DNA from: Pterois miles
Taxonomy: Eukaryota; Chordata; Actinopteri; Perciformes; Scorpaenidae
Length of the DNA: 64,000 bases
Assembly: GCA_947000775.1 (NCBI GenBank)
Contig: CAMQGK010000110.1
Span: forward strand, 22,603,501 to 22,667,500
Direction of reading: 5' to 3'
Shown: positions 39,260 to 51,226 of the stretch, piece by piece
Position numbering within the stretch: the stretch's first letter is position 1
Layout: the number at the start of each line of letters is the position of its first letter
Notes under the pieces: model-generated
The model's database searches: none
What the model saw: only the letters and a program-made list of their open reading frames with translations
What the model was told of the DNA's origin: nothing
Position numbers and translations under genes: made by a program

Positions 39260-39520
39260 GGGCTGCATGGTGGTGTAGTGGTTAACACTGTTGCCTCACA
39301 GCAAGAGGTTCGAATCCGGCTTAGGGCCCTTCTATGTGGCATTTGCATGGTCTCCCTGTGCTAGAGTGGGTTTTCTCCAGGTTCTCCGGCTTCCTCCCAC
39401 AGTCCAAAGACATGCAGGTTAATTGATGACTCTAAATTGCCCGTGGCTGTGTGTCTGTCTCTATGTGCCCTGCAATGGACCTGTCCAGGGTGTACCCGCC
39501 TTTGCCCAGAGCCAGCTAAT
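39260..39520 (+). mobile_element. tRNA-derived SINE (second family), headed copy
   Basis: Head GGTGTAGTGGTTAACACTG (A box) and GAGGTTCGAATCC (B box, near 39305), then the shared body TCCTCCCACAGTCCAAAGAC, CATGCAGGTTAATTGATGAC and TCTAAATTGCCCG. It ends without a simple-repeat tail. A different head from S1-S4. Confidence 0.85.
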
Positions 39521-39546
39521 AAAATATTTTGATCATACAGTATGTG

Positions 39547-39802
39547 TACCGTATGTTTCGCACTATGAGGCGCACCGTGAAACAAAACGGTCAGATAAGT
39601 CAAACTTTATTCAGTTCATTTAATAACTCAGTAACTTCAATAACTCTGAGCATTTTTCAGTTGTAACACATGAAATACAAAACAATTCAGTCACTTTTCA
39701 GTTCATTCCTAGTCCACAAATCCATCAAATCCTTCATCATCAGTGTCTGAGTTAAACAGTTAGGCAATTTTAAGTGTGCCTTAAAGTGCGAAAAATATGG
39801 TA
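39547..39802 (+). mobile_element. 256-bp inverted-repeat DNA element (MITE)
   Basis: Termini TACCGTATGTTTCGCACTAT and AGTGCGAAAAATATGGTA are imperfect inverted repeats of about 28 bp. The TACCGTATTTTTCGCACTAT terminus is one I recognise from a widespread vertebrate non-autonomous transposon. Family name not certain. Confidence 0.75.
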
Positions 39803-42029
39803 TATAATTGGTTAAAAAAATACAGATTGACCCTTTAATCCTAAATCCAATTCCGTCATTGGGAAAGAGCAAGACAAAATGTTTGTCATCTGATCTCCAT
39901 AATAACAGGAATGCAAGAAGTCATGATCACACACATGCAGTGCAGGAACACACATCTCCACATATGGGGGGAACACACTGATGCATACAGTCACATCACA
40001 CCTCAGCAGGATGTTTCTTTATGGGGAGCAGAGAAAATGAGCAGTCATTCACTCTGTTCTCATTCAGTCTGTCTGCCTCTCTGTACCATCCACACATACC
40101 GAATGGATGACCAGAACTTGTCTGTGCCCCCCCCCCAATGCAAACCATAGTCTCTTTGCCTGGCTCAATTTCATTTTTTATTGTTTTCCTTTTGGTGAGG
40201 GGACACATGACACATTGTGGAGTCTAGCCACCCTGGGGGAATACTAATAGAGGAGAACCATGAGTCAGTGAGTCGGGGAAACGGAGAGAGACCAAGGCAG
40301 GGTGAGACAAAGATGGGGAAGTGAAAAAGAGAGATTGTCATCAATAGAAATAAAATGAAAGGGAGTGTGAGCGAGACAGACAGAACAAAGAACGATGAAA
40401 ATCTAAATTAAAGAACGACAGAAAAAAAAGGGTACGGGGAGCAGTGGGCAAGAGAACGAGGTTAAAGAAAATGAGGAACTGAAAAGAAAAGGGCCAGATA
40501 GAGGAAGCAGATGTGGACAGAGAGGATGAAAAAAGAAGATGGAGAAAGGGCAGGACAGAGTGAGAAGAGGAGATGGACGGGAGGGAGGGCTGGGCATGAA
40601 GAAGTGTTGTGTTTAGTCAAACTGAAAGAGCAGAGGAGACTGAGAGGAAGAGGCATGGGGCCGAGAGGGATGAAAGAGTTTTGCTGCCCGAATGAATAAT
40701 TCAATCGCAAAAACAAGGAGATCAGCAGAATAAAGCTTTCTCTCTCCACATCCGCCCTCACAGAATACGTATGGACATAGAGTTTAATGCGCACCATGTA
40801 CTGTGCATACTCTCATGAAAGTTATACTTTCTCCTTGGCTCCCAAAGCTTTTATTTGTATGCAGCACTAGTTGATGTCCTCTGCATGTGTGTTTGCAAAA
40901 TATTTGTATGCTTCAATGTGCAACGCATTTAACTCGGGAGCCACATGTGGCACTCCAGTGGGTCCTAACCTGACTTTCATTTAAATCTCGCAGTCTCCAG
41001 CCCCCCTGCTGCTTCACAATAGTAGCCCTTATCTCTCAGATCAGTAACTATAGCAACACTCAAGTGAACAGCGAGGAGAGATGCACAGAATGGGGGGGGG
41101 GGGGGGGGTGAGAGCCTAAAAACAAAGCTGAAGAAAAGTCCAAGGCAAGGTGGAATGAGAGAAGACTGAGAGGCCTGGCAAAGTGAGGTCAAGTATATTT
41201 TTAACTCGCTTTTAACAGGTTTAGTCCCATCTCGCCCTAAAAGAAAAGGTAAAAACAGAACCGCCTATGTGTGTCAAGGCAGTTATTAAGGATGGCACTT
41301 GAGGATTTTGAATGACAGTGCATCTTGAAGGTGTACTATGATCATAACCAATTCCAAATGTCAAATGAGTGGGCTCCTCTCTGTGGGTATTGCTTCATTT
41401 GTTGAGTTGTGGCTGGAATGTGACCAACAACCTCGCACGTAAACACTCTTCGCTGCTCGGCCATAAGCTGCGAGCGGAAAGTGGTAGTAAATTGGATTTC
41501 TCTGCTGATACATTTATTTCCCTCAGAATCAAAAGCTGGCACAGACTTTTGTTTATACTCTGATGTCAGGCAGTCAGTACACACAGTAAATATCGAATTT
41601 TGGTAATTCTAAAAAAGTAAGTAATGTCTGAAAGTGCACTGCCGTGAGATCACTGACCCTCTCTTTCTACCGCTTCATCTCATCCATCTTTTCCCACTGC
41701 ACCCAGCTCGCCCTCATTTCTGCTGGTTTTTTCCTTTATCCTTTAATATAAATCCTGTGTTGTGTTGCCCCATAAACAGATCAAGTTTCACCCAACCAGA
41801 ACTACATGCTTGCACCCATGCACATACAGCACAATTATAGGAGGAACAATCTGATAAATCAAGACGCCCATACAGAAATACATACTCCATATCATTTGAT
41901 TTGTTATGATTATCATCATGATGTTTTTGTCAAGTGTACACTATGAGTGCAAATAGAGTGTAGGAATACATAACCTGAGAGGTGGCTTTATGTTGCTAAA
42001 AATGTTTTGTTCTCCAAGGGAGGCAATCA
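39803..42029. other. Unique sequence, no gene seen
   Basis: Purine-rich between 40240 and 40690, giving spurious frames. G17 at 41092-41108. Confidence 0.5.
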
Positions 42030-42250
42030 ATTGATCGGGGTGTGACGATCCATCAATCTTGGCCTATATATCGACTGCATGGTCAATGATCCAATATCAT
42101 CGATACAAAGTGAAAACATTGATACATATTGTCATCTTGACGACACGCCTTTATTTTGAAATTCCCAAAGCACGTCTGTTTAACCACCCAGGAACACCTC
42201 ATTCCTAAACATCAAAACAGTGCTAGTGGTAGGTTGGAAAAATGTGAAGA
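42030..42250 (+). mobile_element. Possible hAT-type left end
   Basis: GGGGTGTGACGATCCATCAA followed by ATCGATACAAAGTGAAAACA and CATTGATACATATTGTCATC resembles other fish hAT left ends. No right end found. Confidence 0.35.
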
Positions 42251-42733
42251 AACCAAGTATGAATCAATATATTAAGGATCTATCTTCATGTATTGCTATG
42301 GAAAAATTATCATACATTACTAAGGGAAAATCAGTAATTTTTAAAAATATCTGGGGGTGATTTAAGGAGTTTTTGAAATTAAATGTTAGTAATAATCAAT
42401 GAATGTAAGGAATATTATAAAATTGGAGTAGGCCATGTGTCCATTAATAATTCTTTACATTGTAATTTCTGTAACTTCTGTATATTTATCTCTGTTTCAG
42501 CAACTGTTATATTTGTTTACCTATTAATTTGATTGTGTATTGTGCTTGCTGCCAAGACTGACCAAAAACAAAACAAAAATAAAGCTAGCAGCACTTTGGT
42601 TATGATTACCTCAAGGATGGCCGCATGGACATGAACTGACGTGAAATCATGAAGACATATTTTAGTTGCTTTTTGTGAGCTGATGTTAATGTGACTGATT
42701 GCGTTAAAACACCAGTAGGCGAGATTTGACCAC

Positions 42734-43360
42734 AAATGATTTTAAAAAGTTATTTTTTATTAAATATATGCTGACAGTAGTGTATGAGACAGGTAATCTG
42801 AGAAAAAATAAAATAAAACAGTGCCTCTGTGTTCTCCGATGTTCCTAATGGCATCTGCAAGATTTCACAGACTGGAGGAAAACAACCAATTAGCGCTGAT
42901 CTGCCGTCCAGCTTCCGTCTATCAGAACATGAATTGATCACTCACAAAATCCAAAAAAACGGTCAAACTAGGCAGCACTGATTGAATATGAATCAATACT
43001 CTGTTACTGTAATGCCTAGTTCTCACCTCAAATGTTTCCAGAAACATCCTGTAGTTACTGTTTAACTGTAAAATGACAAAGTTTGTGACCCGGCAGCCAT
43101 GTTGAAATAAGTTGCAGGAATACCAAGCACCGCCCACCAGCCAGAGCACAGCCAATAGAAACACTCTCTCTCTGAAATAACCTGTGATTGGCCAAAGTCT
43201 CCTGTCACAAGCTAGATTTTTTTAAAGCCTGAAAACAGAGCCATGAGGAGGTGCAGAAGTCCAGTTTTCTATCAGGACACTTGAATTACAACATGCTGAA
43301 AGGTTATTATGGAATTTTTGCCCAATGATGCCAAAAAAATTCTGCCTACTGAAGCTTTAA
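42734..43360 (+). mobile_element. TTAA-type MITE, family 2, copy 2 (no fold-back)
   Basis: Collinear with 21569-22299: GTGCCTCTGTGTTCTCC, GGCATCTGCAAGATTTCACA, CATCCTGTAGTTACTGTTTA and TGAGGAGGTGCAGAAG blocks in the same order, ending TTCTGCCTACTGAAGCTTTAA. The left 20 bp are decayed. It reads straight from CCACCAGCCAGAGCACAGCC into CTCTCTCTGAAATAACCTGT, lacking the extra arm of copy 1. Confidence 0.85.
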
Positions 43361-43520
43361 AACCGTAATCAAAATCGTATTGTGGCAGACATTGTGATAT
43401 CGGCAAATATTGCATTGTTGTCCAAAGAATCAGTATAATATTGTATACTATATATACTGTATACTATTGTATACTGTGTACTGTATACTGTGATATTGTA
43501 TAGTGTGCTGAAAATTGTGA
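43361..43520. repeat. hAT-like fragment and degenerate GTATACT repeat
   Basis: GTGATATCGGCAAATATTGC then TTGTCCAAAGAATCAGTATA, followed by overlapping GTATACT/AGTATAC palindromic motifs to about 43505. Confidence 0.45.
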
Positions 43521-46500
43521 TTTACATGCTTAAACAGTACTTTCTTTATCCTGCACTGTGGACATTACAGCCAGAAGACAGCCTTGTCAGTCAGACGGGG
43601 CTAAAACAAACCCTGTAAGCATTTACGGCCTCTTCACATACGCTCACATCTTCTCTTCCTCTGCCCTTACGGCTGTGACTTTCCCATCATCACTCCCACT
43701 CTCGTGCTCTCCATCTCATCCGCTCTATCTGAAAGCTAATCTCCTTAAAACAGCAATCTCTTTCTTCCCTCCTCATCCCTCTCCCTTTGTCTCTCTCGCC
43801 TCTCTGTTTCTTCCCACAGATCGCCCTCTGCCCATCACCAGACCAGACCTCTCCGTCTTCCCACCTGTCTGCCTGTCCTGCCCTCATTTCTCTTCCTTCA
43901 CATCTTCACCCATCATTCTTTTCACCCTAAACAACTCCTGTTTTCCTCCACCTCCCCCTGATGAATAGCTTTTTTGCACCCTTCTTACACTTCACATCTC
44001 ATTAGCTGCACTTCAAGGTGAAGTTCATATGAAATAGATAATTTTCCAATCCTGCAGCTAATTCAAACCATTAATAATGTATGGTGGGTGAAGCAAACAG
44101 AAAATACCCACATCTATTCTCAGTGTTTATCTTTTAACAAATCAGATAGGTTGGAAGGCAAGGCTATGTTAAGGTCAAACAAATTACCTTTTCACGCGCA
44201 CACACATGCACGTGCGGGTCAGAAATTTTCATTAACAGAAGAGACAAATATTCGAAGGGTAGAAATTAGAGAGGATAAGAGATGTTTGCCTTTGCAGGAC
44301 ACTTAAGATGAATGTGAGGGAGAAATAGAAAATTGGGAAATAGGACAGTAGTGTCTGGATAAATCGACTGGGACGACGGGGTGAGGGATGGGAGGAGAGA
44401 TGAAGGGCCGGCTGAGGGGAAAGTGTTACACAGTGCAGGGAGGGAAATGGAGACAGGTGGCAGGTTGGGTTGCTAGTGATTGACTGATGTGCAGGGCAGA
44501 AGGAGATTAAAGCAGAGCCATGAGGCCACCTTAGACAACACACTGAGGGATACTAGGAGAGGTGGGAGATCAAACAAAGGGGGCTGAAAGTAAAAGGCTG
44601 GAAAGCACTCGCTGCACCACTCGTTGCGGCTTTCGCAGTGAAATAGACATATTGGAAGAACACACTGCTCCCTGAGCTGTCATCGGTCATTTTGTTCTTA
44701 AAACTTTGGCCAAAAGTACATCCTGGGTGAGATTTGTTCAAGAATCATGCATTATTTCATATCGACTTGCTTTGCTTGAGCTAGAAGTTGTTTAAGTGGT
44801 TCAGGAGTTTGGAGATGGGGCACATCAGCCTCAGCAATCTTTCTCAAAATGGAGAATATTTTTCTTCTATCAGATGACTCTTTGCTCTTTGATAGGAGCC
44901 CGGGGCTGGCCAGTGATATATTACCCAGCTGGATTCACATCAAGGGTGTATTCTTACAGGTAACAGTGGAGAACGGGAGGGTGAGGGAATAAATGGTCAC
45001 GTGTTTGGATGTAGAGAAGAAAAAAAGTACAAAACTAAGTGCAAAATAGTGATGGAGAGGGGGAAGGAGGGGGACAAAATAGAAAGGACAAGAAAAAGGG
45101 ATGGAGGTGGAATTGACCAGAGGAAACAGCAGCAGAGAAAGACATAGTAGCATGTAAGAAAAGAAGAGGAGTGAAGGTACAAAGGGAGGCTGGGAGACCG
45201 GAGTGTATACTGTAATGGAAGTGCTGAGGAAGCAAAGACGGAAAAAAGATACAAAGAGGTATCACGTACTGTAGGTACTGTAAGGAGGGACAATGAGGAC
45301 TGCAAGAAGATGATGTAACCAAAAAAAAAAAAAAAAGTTTGGGATGGACAGACTTGTGAGGAAAGGGTTTAGATAGAGCAGAGCGAGGGTGCTTAAGGAG
45401 AGAGGGGGTAAATGGAAGAAAGGGAAACAAAAAAGGACAGATGGAGAGAGATGGGATGAGCTGGCTGGGCGGAGAAGGGATGTTCAATGGGCCACAACGC
45501 AGCCGCTGAAAAGCCCATCTCGCTCCCAGTACGGCATCTTTCCATTCAGCAGCTCACAGGTGGAGGCGACACACACATACTTACACATGCCGACTCACAT
45601 ACACACACTAACAGAGCTCCAGCAGAGCCTATATGCCATGCTTCAGGGCCGGCCTTCTTGTGCACGTCTCTGCTGTAGCTGCTGTGTGCTCTGGAGAACA
45701 ACCAGCCAAAAGAGTTCAATACGAGAATACATGAGCATGTGTGTCTGTGTGTTATGTGATAACACTGGAGATGGCATGTGCACAACTGCACTGTCGTACT
45801 GTATATCCAATTACAGTGTAGTAGCTGTGAATGAATAATAAATGGATGCTCTGCAGTATAGGGATTATGACTTCAGTGTCACTGCAGATTGATATTGAAA
45901 TAAGAATTAAATCATTTGCTTCAAGGTTAATCTGATGGTGCAATATATGAGAACACTGTAAATCTACGCATAATGCTATTCACGAGATGTGACGGTGAGA
46001 AAATTCCCCCACTGACTAATAAACTTGTGACAACACCGGTGTTACACCGGACATTTTATGAGAAAGATGACACTCTTTATCTGTACAGCTCTTAGTTTGA
46101 TCTTTAAAGCTGGATGCAGCAGCGTAACATAATTGTAATTGCCCTCGTCCCAAACACAAGTGCATGTGTGCATGTACGCACGCACACACACAACCACTCC
46201 AGACAATTGCAAAGCAGACAATTGCTATGCCACCATAGAGAGGCTCACGCATGCAACTCCCAGAATGCAAACCAGCCTTAGATCAGCACCACGGACAGCA
46301 GCCAGAGTGCCAAATTTATCAATGCTAATTTAACAGCCTGCCCTAGCTAGTTGTTATCACAGACACAGATTGCAGTAGTTGCACTGTAGTTTGTAGTTGC
46401 ATTTTCCAAAATATGTGTAACTATTACATTGCAGAGATTTAAATCCTTTATCCCACTCCATAATATCAGAAAGAAAGCAGTACTCATCCATTAGAAGGTC

Positions 46501-48269
46501 TTGTGCTCCACAAAGTCATTAACAACATTGCTTCAGAATCATGTCCTTTTTATGGTAATGTCCTGGCCATGAGTGATGCAGTGTGACAAGGCACCTCATT
46601 TTGAGCTTTAAAATCGTCTTAATGGACTGGGAGCAACTGAATTGGTGAATTTGAAATGAGGAATTATTTATACAAATAATACGAATATAGATAAAGTTGC
46701 AGGTGGCTGGAGGGAGATTGCCAGAGAGATGAAAGTTTCCTAGTGCTGTTGGCTATATTGTATCTTTTCCAGTATATATGACAATATTAAATGTATGTTT
46801 TCTGTTTTAAAAGTATAACAACAAAGGAAGATAATCAGTTACATCACCAGTTTGATCTTGAGTGCACAGCTGATAGGCATGTAGTTTGTTTACATGACGT
46901 AACAGAAGTGGATATCATGGATCCAGCGTGGACATGGTGTAAGAATGTGTGATATTTTGGACCTGACAGCTTCTGGGCCCTGGTGCACCGCAGTGGTTGG
47001 TCAGTGGTTGTCTGACAGAAAAATGGCATGTAATTTGAGCTTGTATGGTATATCACAGTCTGCTTTAAAGGCGCACATGATACAGGAGTGTGTTGTCTGT
47101 AATCGGATGGAAATACCCACCACCATCTGGAGTGGTCAGGAGTCTGGAGGAATTTATATGCTATGATGTACTACATCTATTTCATGACCTGACATTCGTT
47201 TTATATGCTGCCCCCATTTCAGCATGAGGTCATGATGTTCGTACGGCACAAGTTCAGAAAACCTGCTTTTGCCAAATAGGAGTCAAATCTGTATACAGCA
47301 GGCGATACAAGTTCAATTCAGAAGCCTCCTTTAATATTTAGAAGTGCTGCCTGTGGCATTAAGATTTATACAAGTTTATGGATGGAAGTCCTGTGCACAC
47401 AGAATCTTTATTGCTCGGAGCTGAAACAGAACAAATTTATGCAAAAGACCGCAATGGCCCTTTAATTCTGAACTCCCGTCTCACCTTCATAACCTCTCCC
47501 CATTATGATTACAGGCACTTTGCCAATGCCACCTGCATTGTGTAAGTGGCTTGCATTGTGCTGCATCTCAGAGGAAAACATAATCTGTAGTATAATTGCT
47601 ACACTGGTGAATATCAATATTGCAATATTCTGTTACAGAGGAGGGCGAAAGCCAATAAAAGAAATTCTTGGAACATCCGCAGCCCTAATTTAAAATAAAT
47701 CCGAAATATGAATTGGGATTAGAGATGTATCTTTGGCTGTCAGTGAATGGGTCATTATTCTAATGCAGTGGACATGTCTGACTACATTGTGCATCAGCTT
47801 CATTGTGTTCACGGCAATGGGCGTGCACGTCCGTGTGTTCATGTGTGCCCTGTGAATGTCATCATTGCCTCCTCTTAGGGAGCAGGCAGGTTACTTGGCT
47901 GCCGGGTCTAAGCCTGTGCTCCTCACTGATAAGCTCTACCGCTTATCTCAATGCATGATTGAGCAGCATGTATCAATGTGTGTGTATGTGTGCGAGGGAG
48001 AGTTAGGGAGAGAGGGATTTGCAGCCACTGTCAGGCAATTTAAATACACAAGCACAATTTTGTGAGACCACAATATGATTTTAATATTTAGGATCCAACT
48101 GGACATATGTTTCCATCCTATAGGAAGCAATCTGTGGTGTGTGTGTGTGCCACAAAATGTTTCATTGCTTGATAGAAGCCATAGGTATCAAACATATAGG
48201 TATACTTTAAACCTACTGTAATCTCTAAAACAAATATACAAGCTTGTATATTAAAGGTTACAGTATATT
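43521..48269. other. Unique sequence, no supported gene
   Basis: Pyrimidine-rich 43680-43970, purine-rich 44960-45480, A16 at 45321-45336. No splice-bounded conserved coding could be recognised on either strand. This is the longest repeat-poor stretch in the window. Confidence 0.5.
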
Positions 48270-48757
48270 CAAGAGGACCTCTTATACTGTTATATAGTTT
48301 TTGTGCATGTAAAAAGTTTGCAAACTTACAAAAAACAAAATCCACATCAAAGCGAGATACTCTCCCTCACTGAAACACTGCTCCCGAGCTTCCTGAATTG
48401 CTTGAAATCCCGCCTTTTCTTCTGTAACGTGGTGATGTCACCATGTAACACATTTTCATAATGGCTAGTTTGGCACGCCCTCAAACAAAGCTAGTTAGAG
48501 TGGAGCTGGAGCGGAGTGCGAATGGTTTGGTTTGGTCACAACAAAATCACAACAGTGATTGTGACAGACCAATCAGAGCAGGCTGGGTTTTTCCAAATGT
48601 AGCGTTTCAGACAGAGGGTGAAAAGAGGAACTGCAGCACAGCGGGAATGAGAAAAACAAGGTATTTTTTTTTTAATATTAAAACATGTAAACATGTTCTA
48701 ATAGAAACCCAAAATACAAGTATGCACCTGAAAATAAGAATAATAGGTCCTCTTTAA
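48270..48757 (+). mobile_element. TTAA-type MITE, family 3 (AGAGGACCTNTTAT)
   Basis: Left end CAAGAGGACCTCTTAT, right end ATAATAGGTCCTCTTTAA; the interior has TTCTGTAACGTGGTGATGTC and GATTGTGACAGACCAATCAG blocks of an abundant percomorph MITE. 488 bp, no coding. Confidence 0.8.
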
Positions 48758-49165
48758 TACTCTGGAGACCTATACTCTAACCTTAAAGGTGCTTTAAACA
48801 CCATTTCAATATTTTCAGTGGATCCTCCAACTCCACAGTTCCTGTCAGCTCTGCGAAACATTTTATCATCTTTCAGCTCATTGACTTGGTTTAAAGGCCT
48901 CAACTCTGATGTTTAGGTTCGCTCTCACTGCTCTCATCTCTGTTTAATGGTTTACATTGTGAGGACAGCTTTTATTTGTCCCAAATGGGAGGTGAGTGCC
49001 TGTAATGTGACCTTTTACGCCTCCTGGAGTCGCCAATGAGCCAGTGTAAAGAAGAGAACATTTTCACAAAAACTGACTGTGATATCGTAAAGCTGACCCA
49101 ATGCCAGCTGCTAGACACATCCCATCTGCACCTAACATATTTCTGGCATCCACTTAAGAGTGTCA

Positions 49166-49345
49166 AGTCAAGACAATTTCATTTATATAGCCCAATATCA
49201 CAAATTTGCCCCAAGGGGCTTTACAATCTGTACAGCATATAACCCTAAATTCGGATAAGGAAAAACTCTCCGAAAAAACCTTTTAATGGGGAAAAAAATA
49301 GAAGAAACTCAGTGAAGAGGGATCCCTCTCCCATGACAGACAGAC
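49166..49345 (+). mobile_element. Abundant fish retroposon fragment
   Basis: CAATTTCATTTATATAGCCC, AATATCACAAATTTGCC, GGGGCTTTACAATCTGTACA and GGATAAGGAAAAACTCTCC blocks belong to a well-known fish interspersed repeat. Class (LINE 3' end or SINE) uncertain. Confidence 0.65.
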
Positions 49346-50152
49346 ATCCAGTAGAATAGTGTGACAACCATGACACCTGACATTTGTTGATCTAATGACT
49401 AATTCTAGCCAGTTAGTGAGAATGGTATCCCTGCTTCTTATCAGTTCAGGACAGATGAGCTAATATGGATGGAAATTGCCTCACACAATCACCACTACAA
49501 ACAGGATTGTTATCAGTGTAATATTAGTCTATTAGTCATGCAGCTTGATGCTGGAGTTAATGAGGCAGTGGCTGAGAGAGAGTAATGGTGGTCAATAGGA
49601 CATCCAGCCAGCACATAGTCATACTCAGTAATTTGGAGGTGGGCTATCACCTCAATTAAAAAAAAAAAAAAAAAAAATTCACTGTTGGCTGCACTGAAAT
49701 GAATCACAGATATCGCTCTCTTTTTCTTTGCTCAATCGCTCTGCTATTCTCACTGTGAAGCAGGCAGCCACACAAACAGAGAAAAGGCGACGGTGGCATC
49801 TCGAATCCTGTAAAAGCAGCAGCAGGAGGGAGAGAGCCTTGTGACGGCAGTGTTGGATAGAGAAAGCTCGCCTACAGCGATGTCCCAGCTTTTGGATGCT
49901 GGTAGAAAATCATGCAGCTACACACAGCACGCACACACACATATGCTGGAAAACATGCGTATATACGCGCATGCACACACACACACACGCCACCGCATTG
50001 GGGGTTTCAATATTCTTTGCCTGCTGTCCCACCTGGATGCTCATGCAGCCTGAGGAGCATGGAAAAGAAAAGCAGCGAGCAGTGAAAAGCATTTCACCTC
50101 GCTGTGGGAGGGGGTGACAGGGCTCAGCTAACACACACTGGGGCCCTGTCAG

Positions 50153-50224
<72 letters not shown>

Positions 50225-51226
50225 AGCGGCATGCGAGGAAACAGAAGGATGTGGATGAACCTGCATTGCGGTGCCACTATTAGTCGATAATAATCCAAGA
50301 TACGGGGCGATAAAACGGTGTTCTGTTCATGGTGTGCAGAAAATGGCAGTGAATTAGTAGTCATGCATGAGATGATGTACAAATTAAAGTAAAGCTAAAT
50401 GGTACTAGAAAACATAGGGCACATGAGCCTCTGCTTGTTGAATTGCTTACAGGTGTTTGATGGCAGTTGCTTTCCGGCAAGTCCTTAAACTGTAACTCCC
50501 TGTCTCACACGGCTCTTTAAATGCAGTCTAAATGTGTTCGTTCATGTAAGTATCTGCTCCTCTTTTCTTCCACCCTGCCTGCTGTGTTCGACTCGGTGAG
50601 GAGCGCTGCAGAGCGTGGACATCTCTTCTGAAGTCGGAGGTCTGCAGCTAGAGAACACAAGCTGTGTTATGTGAAGTTTTCATGTCTACTGATGGCCAAG
50701 CAGCAAAGTCGCTGAGAATTTGAAGTTGTGAAGTTGCTGTTAGGCCACAACCTTTTTTCTCAATATATAGGCTATTATACTATGTATATATTACTAGTAC
50801 TGTACTGCCTGAAAATACATCAGCCGACTGTCCCTGTCACACAGTACTCTCACAACTGATATTTCCAACAGGCTTTTGTGGATAATTTTACAACTGCAGA
50901 TGGCAACTGAAGATGGACAGACATGACGGTATTTTGCTGACACCACAATTTCACCAGTTTGGAGGTGGCAGGCCTGTCTATGTAGGACTACCAAAAGGCA
51001 TGGGATTTTTTCCATAATGTTTAATTAAGCCCTTTATCAGAGTTAACTTATTTAACTTTACTTATCTACCTATTGACAGTGCAAACTCAAGCTGTGCAGC
51101 CACATAAGCCCCAAGAATAAGACGACTTTTCAACCTCAGAGCTACTTAAGGGCACCTGTATGTTAAGGGGTTGACATACCGCCGACCTGGTTACAGGTCA
51201 AAAAGCCCACTGATAAAACTTACTAC
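49346..51226. other. Unique sequence with A and CA tracts
   Basis: A20 at 49658-49677, (CA)n at 50154-50222. No exon supported. Confidence 0.5.
50154..50222 (+). repeat. (CA)n microsatellite
   Basis: About 69 bp of uninterrupted CA. Confidence 0.97.

Noticed and set aside
43558..43968. 136-codon open frame rich in Ser, Pro and Phe
   Set aside because: Pyrimidine-rich sequence depleted of stop codons; no domain and no splice logic.
45035..45487. 150-codon minus-strand frame rich in Ser, Pro, Phe
   Set aside because: Mirror of a purine-rich tract; low complexity only.
45389..45838. Plus-strand open frame of 149 codons, with a CAG/GTGGAG donor-like site at 45559, and an opposite frame reading CELLNGKMPYWERDG
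   Set aside because: No convincing acceptor, no recognised family, and purine-rich composition upstream explains the open frame.
50010..50125. Minus-strand pyrimidine tract and AG near 50107 suggesting an exon
   Set aside because: No open frame of useful length with a donor; not phase-compatible with the iqcj-schip1 exons in an obvious way.
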